DNA from: Nitriliruptoraceae bacterium
GTDB lineage: Bacteria > Actinomycetota > Nitriliruptoria > Nitriliruptorales > Nitriliruptoraceae
NCBI GenBank assembly: GCA_007121975.1
Contig: SKJO01000401.1
Coordinates: 1 to 6,604 of the forward strand
DNA: 6,604 nt
Reading direction: 5' to 3'
In this document: positions 1-6,604 of the stretch, in pieces
How positions within the stretch are numbered: position 1 is the first letter of the stretch
Layout: each line of letters starts with the position of its first letter
Translations under genes and position numbers: made by a program
The notes under the pieces: generated by a model
What the model was told of the DNA's origin: nothing
Databases searched by the model: none
What the model saw: only the letters and a program-made list of their open reading frames with translations

Positions 1-893
1 CTGCGCACGAACACCAGCGTCTGCACCCCGCCGGCCACGAACCCGGCGAGCAGGTCGGCGGACTCGCCGAGCAGCGAGCGGCGCACCGGCACGCCGTCCG
101 CACGGGGCTGATCGCGCCACGGTGGCTGCCACAGCGCCACCTCGACCGGCCCGCGTGGCGAGCCGTCGGCGGTGATCGCCGCGACCTCGAGGCCGGTCAG
201 TGCGCTGGCGTGCTCGGCCGGGTTGCCCACCGTCGCGCTGGTCAGCACGAAGGTCGGATCCGCGCCGTAGCGTTCGGCCAGCCGCCGCAGCCGGCGCAGC
301 ACCAGCGCGACGTGCCCGCCGAACACCCCCCGGGCGACGTGGGCCTCGTCGATGACGACCACCGCCAGCCGGTGCAGCACGTCCGCCCAGCCCCGGTGGT
401 CGCCGAGCACGGCGTGGTGCAGCAGGTCGGGGTTGGTCAGGATCCAGTTGGCGCTGCGCTGCACGGCCCGCCGCTCGTCGCGGGGGGTGTCGCCGTCGAC
501 CACGGCGGCGCGCACGTCCGGCAGCGCCAGGCCCCGCAGCACCCGCAGCTGGTCGTGGGCCAGCGCCTTGGTCGGCGCGAGGTACAGCGCAACCGACCGT
601 GGGTCGGCGGCGAGCTGGTCGAGCACGGGCAGCTGGTAGCACAGGCTCTTGCCCGAGGCGGTGCCGGTGGCGATCACCAGGTGCTCGCCGGCCCTCACCC
701 GCTCCCGGGCCTCGGCCTGGTGCGAGAACAGCGTGTCGATGCCCTGGCCGGTCAGTCGGTCGCGCACCAGCGTGGGCAGGTCGTCGGGCAGCGGCGTGGT
801 CCGGGCCCGGCGGGCCGGCAGCCGCACGTGGTGGATCAGGCCCTCGTCGTCGCGGTCGGCCGCCGGGTCGACCCTGGCGAGCTGTTCGAGCAC
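1..893 (-). CDS. DEAD/DEAH-box helicase, MrfA/YprA-like (DUF1998 family), 5' part only
   Basis: This is the N-terminal half of an ATP-dependent superfamily 2 helicase; the gene runs off the left edge, leaving 297 codons. From the GTG at 893-891 the motifs are: a Q-like HQAEA (58-62), Walker A ATGTASGKS (75-83, Lys82), motif Ia APTKAL (106-111), motif Ib TNPDLL (153-158), Walker B DEAH (182-185) followed by RGVFGGH, and motif III SAT (219-221). The edge falls where motif IV (LVFVRS) begins the second RecA domain. ATGTASGKS and the RGVFG segment are typical of the MrfA/YprA family, which ends in a zinc-binding DUF1998 domain and in Bacillus repairs mitomycin damage; that domain would lie outside the window. 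The start is uncertain. The frame is open to 956, with an in-frame TTG at 932-930, and neither start has a well-spaced ribosome site (an AAGGAG lies 21 nt before the GTG). It is divergent from the STAS gene. Family call firm; exact repair role inferred. Confidence 0.9.
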   Translation of the reverse strand, partial: MLEQLARVDPAADRDDEGLIHHVRLPARRARTTPLPDDLPTLVRDRLTGQGIDTLFSHQAEARERVRAGEHLVIATGTASGKSLCYQLPVLDQLAADPRSVALYLAPTKALAHDQLRVLRGLALPDVRAAVVDGDTPRDERRAVQRSANWILTNPDLLHHAVLGDHRGWADVLHRLAVVVIDEAHVARGVFGGHVALVLRRLRRLAERYGADPTFVLTSATVGNPAEHASALTGLEVAAITADGSPRGPVEVALWQPPWRDQPRADGVPVRRSLLGESADLLAGFVAGGVQTLVFVR

Positions 894-937
894 ATCGCGG
901 GGGTCCGTGGCCGGCTCCTTGCCTGCCGCCAACGGTA

Positions 938-963
938 GCTGCGCTGGCGTGCTGCGCTAGCGT
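938..963. repeat. Tandem 13-bp direct repeat in the helicase/STAS divergent gap
   Basis: Two adjacent copies, GCTGCGCTGGCGT (938-950) and GCTGCGCTAGCGT (951-963), differ only at one base (946 G, 959 A). They fill most of the gap between the divergent helicase and STAS genes. The changed base turns the second copy into TAGCGT (958-963), which fits the loose actinobacterial -10 form TAnnnT. The repeat could be a paired binding site or simply a small tandem duplication; the sequence alone does not decide. Confidence 0.7.
958..963 (+). promoter_or_regulatory. Possible -10 element for the STAS-methyltransferase operon
   Basis: TAGCGT matches TAnnnT and lies 26 bases before the STAS start, a plausible distance for a short leader. 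No good -35 hexamer is seen 16-19 bases upstream, where the sequence is the first repeat copy. Recognition could depend on an alternative sigma factor or an activator, or the match could be chance. Weak evidence. Confidence 0.25.
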
Positions 964-989
964 GGACGACGCACGAAAGGTCGGGGACG

Positions 990-1343
990 GTGGAACTGCT
1001 CGAGGTCGCCACGCGCGAGGACCGCGGGTGGACCGTGGTGGTCGCCGCGGGGCAGCTCGACGTGGCGACCGCCCCCGGTTTCCGCCAGGTCCTGGTCGAG
1101 TCACAGTACGGCGGCGCCAACGATCTGCTGGTGGACCTGTGCGCGGTCGAGTTCCTCGACTCGTTCGGGCTCGGCGTGCTCGTCGGCGCGCTCAAGCGTG
1201 CCCGTACCCACGACGCGCGGCTGGTGCTGGTGTGCTGCCGCCCCCGCACCCGCCAGCTGTTCGCGCTCACCGGGCTCGACGCGGTCTTCGAGGTGGTCGA
1301 CGACCAGGAGTCGGTACTCGCGGCTGCGCAGCCGACCGACTGA
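990..1343 (+). CDS. STAS-domain anti-sigma-factor antagonist (BldG/RsbV-like)
   Basis: A 117-residue single-domain protein covering a whole STAS fold, the usual size for this family. Such proteins sit in the cytoplasm and bind an anti-sigma factor when unphosphorylated, freeing its sigma factor; a serine kinase switches them off. Visible hallmarks are the N-terminal GQLDVATAP strand-turn (21-29), the phospho-acceptor loop LDSFGLGVLVGALKRAR (56-72) with Ser58 as the expected phosphorylated residue, and a C-terminal LFALTGLDAVFEV segment. The residue after the serine is Phe, where BldG and RsbV have Thr. The GTG start is supported by AAAGG at 976-980, nine bases upstream. No anti-sigma kinase, phosphatase or sigma factor is encoded nearby, so the partner is elsewhere. 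It heads a two-gene operon with the methyltransferase one base downstream. In Streptomyces, bldG lies in a comparable neighbourhood, but orthology to bldG itself is not proven here. Confidence 0.92.
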   Translation: MELLEVATREDRGWTVVVAAGQLDVATAPGFRQVLVESQYGGANDLLVDLCAVEFLDSFGLGVLVGALKRARTHDARLVLVCCRPRTRQLFALTGLDAVFEVVDDQESVLAAAQPTD

Positions 1344-1344
1344 C

Positions 1345-1968
1345 GTGGAGCTCGACGAACGGACCCTGGCCAGCGTCGCGGCCTACGACGCGCACGCGAC
1401 CGCCTACCGCGAGGCGCTGCGGCTGCTGCGTCCGGTGGGCGACGCCCGGCGGTTCGCCGACCGTGCCCGTCGCGGTGATCTGGTCCTCGACGCCGCCTGC
1501 GGACCGGCCAACGACCTGCGGTTGCTGCGCGACGTCGGGCTCAAGCCCATCGGGGTCGACCTGTCGCTGGGGGCGCTGCTCGAGGCCCGCATGCTGCTGC
1601 CCTTCGACCCGCTGGTGCGGGCCCCGCTGCACGATCTGCCCTTCGCCCCGGGCAGCTTCGCGGGGTTGTGGCTGTCCTCGGCCTTCACCCACCTGCCCCG
1701 GCGCGACTGGCCCGCGACCTTCGAGGCGGTGCTCCCGCTGCTGTCGCGAGGCCCGGTCTACCTGTCGTGCTACCGCGGCACGGTGGATCTGGCCCCGGTC
1801 GACGATCCGGTGCTCGGCGCGGTGTACGTCTCCGCTGCCCTCGAGGACGAGGTCGAGCGGCTGTTCACCACCAACGGACTCGTCGAGGTGGCGGTCGACC
1901 TGCGCCCCGATCCGGTGCTCGACCGCAAGCGGCCGTGGGTGACGGCGCTCGGCACCTGGCGGGGCTGA
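1345..1968 (+). CDS. Small class I SAM-dependent methyltransferase, substrate unknown
   Basis: A 207-residue predicted cytoplasmic enzyme with the Rossmann-like methyltransferase fold. An N-terminal VAAYDAHATAYRE segment (11-23) is typical of the Methyltransf_11/25 type. Motif I is VLDAACGPANDL (47-58), the acidic residue ending strand 2 is in IGVDLS (Asp72), and the later motif is LPFAPGSFAGLWLSSAF (98-114). The chain ends in RPWVTALGTWR, like many members. Motif I is slightly degenerate: the usual D-x-G-C-G-x-G reads DAACGPA, so two glycines are alanines. This may still bind SAM but deserves a check. The GTG start follows the STAS stop by one base (TGA-C-GTG) and has no ribosome site of its own, which points to translational coupling. 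An upstream in-frame extension would lie inside the STAS gene and was rejected. The acceptor molecule cannot be told; small molecules or lipids are common for such proteins. Confidence 0.85.
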   Translation: MELDERTLASVAAYDAHATAYREALRLLRPVGDARRFADRARRGDLVLDAACGPANDLRLLRDVGLKPIGVDLSLGALLEARMLLPFDPLVRAPLHDLPFAPGSFAGLWLSSAFTHLPRRDWPATFEAVLPLLSRGPVYLSCYRGTVDLAPVDDPVLGAVYVSAALEDEVERLFTTNGLVEVAVDLRPDPVLDRKRPWVTALGTWRG

Positions 1969-1981
1969 GGCGGCGTCAGCC
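1963..1981. terminator. Inverted repeat containing both convergent stop codons
   Basis: GGCTGA (1963-1968) and TCAGCC (1976-1981) form a perfect 6-bp stem around a 7-base loop. The left arm ends in the methyltransferase stop codon; the right arm begins with the complement of the antiporter stop codon. Only seven bases separate the two genes. It could act as a compact bidirectional terminator, but the stem is short and no T-tract follows on either strand, so termination is only a possibility. Confidence 0.4.
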
Positions 1982-3625
1982 GATCGTGGTCGGCGGCGCG
2001 CCGGTCGGGCGGTCGTACTCGTGGATGGTGCGCATCAGCGGGCCGGCAGCCACGTGCAGGGGCCGGATCGTGACCGAGGCGCCCGCAGCCTGCAGCCGCT
2101 GGCAGGCGTCGTCGTCATCGGCGGCGACCGCGATCTCCCGGTGGTAGCCGTGGTTGCGCAGCGCGCTGATCAGCTGCAGGTTGGTTTCGAGGCCGCGCAC
2201 CGTGGAGATCACCCACCGGGCCTCCTCGAGCGGCAACTGCTCGGGCAGGTCGGGGTCGTCGGCGTCGCCGTAGACCACCGGGGCATCCCAGTCCCGGGTG
2301 AGTGCGGCGCGGGGGTCGAAGTCCACGCCGAGCACCTCGTCCTCGCGGTCGATGAGCTGCTGCATCACCGTGGACCCGAACCGGCCGAGCCCGACCACCA
2401 CGTACTCGGGCACCGGGCGGTCGTCATCGAGGTCGAGGTTGGCGCTCGGTTGCTTGCGCTCGAAGGGCCGCAGCAGCGGCTCGATGCGCTCGTAGATCGC
2501 ATCCGAGCCGTAGATCAGGTAGGTCGAGGCGGTGATGGTGATCAGCCCGACGGCGGTGACCAGCCCGATCACGTCGTTGCCGATGTGGCCTTGCGCGACG
2601 CCCAGCGCCACCAGGATGAGGGAGAACTCGCTGATCTGGGCCACGGTCAGCCCGGCCTTGAACGACACCTTCTTGCGGTAGCCCATCACCCCCATGATGA
2701 TCATGACGATGATCGGGTTGCCGATCAGCACGAACAACGAGAACACCACCGCAGAGCCGAGCTGCTCGGTCGCGCTCGACAGCTCGAACTTGGTACCGAG
2801 TTCGATGAAGAAGAACACCAGCAGGAAGTCGCGCAGCGTCGAGAGCCGTCCGCTGATCGCTTCGCGGTAGTTGGTGGAGGCCAGCGACATCCCCGCCAGG
2901 AACGCCCCCACCTCCTCGCTGAAGCCCAGCGCCAGCGACGCTGCGGCCAGCAGCACCGCCCAGGTCACTCCGGCCAGCACCAGCAGCTCCGAGGAGCGGG
3001 CCAGCAGGTGGGTGACGCGTGGGGCGACGTAGCGTCCGATCAGGGCCACGACGGCCAGCAACAGCACCCCGCGCACGACCACCCCGGCGATCTGCTCGGC
3101 CAGCGAGGTGTCGGCCACGTCCCCCGAGGCGGTGATCACGATCATCGCGAGTACCACCACGATGTCCTGCACGATCAGGAAGCCCAGCGCGATGCGCCCG
3201 TGCAGGTCGTTGAGTTCGCGCTTGTCGGTCAGCAACTTGACGATGATGATCGTGGAGGAGAAGGTCAGTGCCACCGCGATGTACAGCGCCGGCACGTGGT
3301 CGAAGCCCAGCGCCAGCGCGATCGCGTACCCAACGATCGAGGTGAACGCCACCTGCCCCAGCCCGGTCGCCAGCGCCACGGGTCCAAGGTTGCGCACGAT
3401 GCGTACGTCGAGTTTGAGCCCGACCACGAACAGCAGCAGCGAGATGCCGATCTTGGCCAGCAGCTCGATCTCCGAGGTGGCATCCACCAGCCCGAGCAGC
3501 TCGGGGCCCACCGCGATGCCCGCGGCGATCAGTCCGACGATCAACGGCTGGCGCAGCAGCATCGCCAGCAGTCCGGCGGCGACGCACACGGCCAGCACGG
3601 TCGCGACCTGCTCGAAGGCCCCCAT
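1976..3625 (-). CDS. CPA2-family cation:proton antiporter with C-terminal TrkA-N (RCK) domain (KefB/KefC-like)
   Basis: A 549-residue inner-membrane protein. Residues 5 to about 380 are hydrophobic with roughly 12-13 membrane segments, typical of the Na+/H+ exchanger fold; family members exchange K+ or Na+ for H+. The conserved core is visible: TFSSTIIIVKLL (121-132), then GFLIVQDIVVV (148-158) with the QD pair at 153-154 that marks KefB/KefC-type proteins, and EEVGAFLAGMSLA (237-249). After a charged linker (385-405) comes a Rossmann nucleotide-binding domain with VVVGLGRFGS (409-418) and Asp435 in VDFDP at the end of strand 2, suggesting NAD(H) or another adenine nucleotide as ligand. No complete C-terminal TrkA-C domain follows. 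The ATG start has AGGAG (3631-3635) five bases upstream. It lies downstream of hppA on the same strand but a hairpin separates them. Ion preference (K+ versus Na+) cannot be read from sequence. Confidence 0.92.
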   Translation of the reverse strand: MGAFEQVATVLAVCVAAGLLAMLLRQPLIVGLIAAGIAVGPELLGLVDATSEIELLAKIGISLLLFVVGLKLDVRIVRNLGPVALATGLGQVAFTSIVGYAIALALGFDHVPALYIAVALTFSSTIIIVKLLTDKRELNDLHGRIALGFLIVQDIVVVLAMIVITASGDVADTSLAEQIAGVVVRGVLLLAVVALIGRYVAPRVTHLLARSSELLVLAGVTWAVLLAAASLALGFSEEVGAFLAGMSLASTNYREAISGRLSTLRDFLLVFFFIELGTKFELSSATEQLGSAVVFSLFVLIGNPIIVMIIMGVMGYRKKVSFKAGLTVAQISEFSLILVALGVAQGHIGNDVIGLVTAVGLITITASTYLIYGSDAIYERIEPLLRPFERKQPSANLDLDDDRPVPEYVVVGLGRFGSTVMQQLIDREDEVLGVDFDPRAALTRDWDAPVVYGDADDPDLPEQLPLEEARWVISTVRGLETNLQLISALRNHGYHREIAVAADDDDACQRLQAAGASVTIRPLHVAAGPLMRTIHEYDRPTGAPPTTIG

Positions 3626-3649
3626 CCACGCTCCTGATCCGGGTCGTGC

Positions 3650-3655
3650 AATCTA
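3650..3655 (-). promoter_or_regulatory. Possible -10 element for the antiporter gene
   Basis: On the minus strand this reads TAGATT, a fair match to TAnnnT/TATAAT in an otherwise very GC-rich stretch. It lies 25 bases before the antiporter ATG and 15 before its AGGAG, and just past the hairpin that follows hppA, as expected for a separate promoter. No clear -35 hexamer is seen, since the expected position falls in the hairpin. Confidence 0.3.
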
Positions 3656-3670
3656 GCGACTCGAAGCGAC

Positions 3671-3701
3671 GTGCCCACCCCCGGCCAGCGGGGATGGGCA
3701 C
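3671..3701 (-). terminator. Terminator-like hairpin after hppA
   Basis: GTGCCCA (3671-3677) pairs with TGGGCAC (3695-3701). After one C/A mismatch (C/T as read on the minus strand), CCCC (3679-3682) pairs with GGGG (3690-3693), leaving a 7-base loop. This stable GC-rich hairpin begins 22 bases past the hppA stop on the minus strand. There is no T-tract after it, which is common for hairpin terminators in GC-rich actinobacteria. It likely ends or attenuates hppA transcription before the antiporter gene. Confidence 0.65.
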
Positions 3702-3722
3702 GGTCGCGGTGCCGGGTGCGGG

Positions 3723-5840
<2,118 letters not shown>

Positions 5841-5872
5841 GGGTGGACTGCCTTCCCTTGGGCTCGGCGAGT

Positions 5873-5887
5873 GCCCGGACTCCGGGC
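5873..5887. repeat. 15-bp near-perfect palindrome in the hppA leader
   Basis: GCCCGGA and TCCGGGC flank a single central C. As DNA it could be an operator half-site pair; as RNA it would fold as a 5-bp GCCCG/CGGGC stem with a 5-base loop. It ends 13 bases before the hppA ribosome-binding purines (5851-5859), close enough to influence initiation. No regulator consensus is recognised. Confidence 0.4.
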
Positions 5888-6112
5888 GTGCTCGTAGGTC
5901 TGGTGGGGTCGCGCAGCGGCCGGGAACGCGGTGACGCGCGGCCAGGGCAGGACTGAGCGGCGCGGTGGCCCGACTCGCGACGCTTCGGATGCTAGTCGTC
6001 CGTTCGTGCCGGGCCATACCGGACCCCCGGCCGAGTGCGCGCGGGGCGCCCGATGCCCTGGGCCTCGCGCCCGCATGGGTGCCCTGCTGGCCGCTCGGCG
6101 TGAGGGACCGAG

Positions 6113-6118
6113 TTGACA
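6113..6118 (+). promoter_or_regulatory. Consensus -35 hexamer, candidate topA promoter
   Basis: TTGACA is an exact match to the housekeeping -35 consensus in GC-rich surroundings, oriented toward topA. With a 17-base spacer the -10 would be CACCTT (6136-6141), a poor match. Transcription would begin near 6148 and give a leader of about 75 bases. In several actinobacteria topA transcription responds to DNA supercoiling, for which a weak -10 would be compatible, but this is inference. Confidence 0.45.
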
Positions 6119-6211
6119 TGGGCGCGGCCACGGCCCACCTTTCGCCCTCGCGCCCTGACTCCGCCGCTCGATGCTGGCCTGGTCGGACGTGCCGTCCCGC
6201 GACCGGAAAGG

Positions 6212-6227
6212 GCCACGCGAACGTGGC
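6212..6227 (+). repeat. Perfect hairpin enclosing the topA start codon
   Basis: GCCACG (6212-6217) and CGTGGC (6222-6227) form a perfect 6-bp stem around a 4-base loop CGAA. The GTG start codon (6223-6225) lies wholly in the 3' arm, and the ribosome-binding GGAAAGG (6205-6211) abuts the 5' arm. In mRNA this would hide the start codon while leaving the purine stretch exposed. It may tune topA translation, or may be chance in GC-rich DNA. Confidence 0.5.
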
Positions 6228-6604
6228 AGACAACCTCGTCATCGTCGAGTCGCCTGCCAAGGCGAAGACCATCGAGCGCTACCTCGGCTCGGACTACCAG
6301 GTGCTGGCCTCCTACGGCCACATCCGGGATCTGCCGCGTTCCAACTTCGCGGTGGAACTCGACGGGTCCGATGGGTGCCACCTCGTCTACGAGGTGCCCT
6401 CCGACGCCAAGAAGCACGTCGCTGCGCTGCGCAAGGCCGCCAAGCAGGCCTCCACGGTGTGGCTGGCCCCCGACCTCGACCGTGAGGGCGAGGCGATCGC
6501 CTGGCACGTCGCCGAGGTCCTCGACCTCGACCTCGACCAGACCAACCGGGTGACCTTCGACGAGATCACCAAGCCGGCGATCCAGGCCGCCTTCGCGGCG
6601 CCCC
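6223..6604 (+). CDS. topA: DNA topoisomerase I (type IA), N-terminal part
   Basis: The first 127 codons of topA; the gene runs off the right edge. The enzyme relaxes negatively supercoiled DNA by cutting one strand through a tyrosine that would lie outside the window. What is present is most of the Toprim domain: VIVESPAKAKTI (6-17) with the catalytic Glu9, YGHIRDLP (31-38), and the metal-binding DxDxE at Asp84, Asp86 and Glu88 in APDLDREGEAIAWH (82-95). The following TFDEITKPAI (111-120) is a conserved type IA segment. The GTG start is chosen because GGAAAGG lies 11 bases upstream and MADNLVIVESPAK fits the family N-terminus. An in-frame ATG at 6118-6120 would add 35 Arg/Pro-rich residues, has no good ribosome site and overlaps the TTGACA hexamer, so it is less likely. 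It is divergent from hppA. Confidence 0.96.
   Translation, partial: MADNLVIVESPAKAKTIERYLGSDYQVLASYGHIRDLPRSNFAVELDGSDGCHLVYEVPSDAKKHVAALRKAAKQASTVWLAPDLDREGEAIAWHVAEVLDLDLDQTNRVTFDEITKPAIQAAFAAP

Larger units (their letters stand above)
5841..6222. promoter_or_regulatory. Divergent hppA/topA intergenic regulatory region
   Basis: A 382-bp stretch with no convincing gene; the reading frames crossing it are Arg/Pro/Gly-rich and lack family features. It must carry promoters for hppA (leftward) and topA (rightward). On the minus side there is a TAGCAT hexamer (5989-5994) fitting TAnnnT, which would give hppA a leader of roughly 140 bases, but no matching -35 is evident. On the plus side there is a consensus TTGACA (6113-6118). 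Short inverted repeats occur at 5873-5887 and 6212-6227, and GGGCGCCC at 6044-6051. I recognise no known riboswitch in it. Confidence 0.6.

Noticed and set aside
894..932. Helicase start at the TTG (932-930)
   Set aside because: Possible but without a ribosome site; the later GTG begins nearer the usual family N-terminus. Kept as an alternative rather than the call.
599..1942. 447-codon plus-strand frame spanning helicase, STAS and methyltransferase genes
   Set aside because: It crosses three genes with clear motifs in other frames and its product is Arg/Pro/Gly/Ala-rich without any domain.
2021..3637. 538-codon plus-strand reading frame opposite the antiporter
   Set aside because: Same shadow effect; the product is rich in His, Gln, Asp and Arg and of low complexity, while the minus strand encodes a recognisable transporter with a good ribosome site.
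5931..6116. Small plus-strand frame of 61 codons between hppA and topA
   Set aside because: Arg/Gly/Pro-rich composition, no ribosome site of note, and no recognisable domain; open frames of this size are expected by chance at this GC content.
5841..6272. N-terminal extension of hppA by 144 residues
   Set aside because: The extension is Arg/Pro/Ser-rich, would overlap topA, and the GTG at 5840 has a ribosome site and begins the family's normal first membrane segment.

Overview
The window is very GC-rich, dense DNA with GTG starts and strong G/C bias at third codon positions. That bias produces many long shadow reading frames on the opposite strand. Gene content and order (MrfA/YprA-type helicase, STAS anti-sigma-factor antagonist, membrane pyrophosphatase, topA) resemble a chromosomal neighbourhood known from Actinomycetota such as Streptomyces. 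I therefore infer a chromosomal segment of a high-GC actinobacterium, genus unknown. I see no mobile element, CRISPR array, tRNA or rRNA.

Layout, left to right: (1) the 5' part of a minus-strand superfamily 2 helicase, cut by the left edge; (2) a divergent intergenic gap with a tandem 13-bp repeat; (3) a plus-strand pair, a BldG/RsbV-like STAS protein followed after one base by a small class I SAM methyltransferase; (4) a convergent junction where both stop codons lie in opposite arms of one small inverted repeat; (5) a minus-strand CPA2 cation:proton antiporter with a C-terminal nucleotide-binding (TrkA-N) domain; (6) a terminator-like hairpin; (7) minus-strand hppA, a complete 705-residue membrane pyrophosphatase; (8) a 382-bp divergent regulatory region; (9) the start of plus-strand topA, cut by the right edge.

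Functionally the window combines DNA maintenance (helicase, topoisomerase I), a partner-switching regulator of unknown target, and two ion-transport proteins. The pyrophosphatase would use PPi to charge the membrane, and the antiporter would exchange cations against such a gradient. The most notable point is that the pyrophosphatase has the residue pattern of K+-dependent enzymes, and a glutamate placement shared with Na+ pumps, rather than the K+-independent H+-pump pattern I expect in actinobacteria. I see no convincing wholly new multi-gene system. The other leads are the STAS-methyltransferase pair and several compact inverted repeats at gene boundaries.
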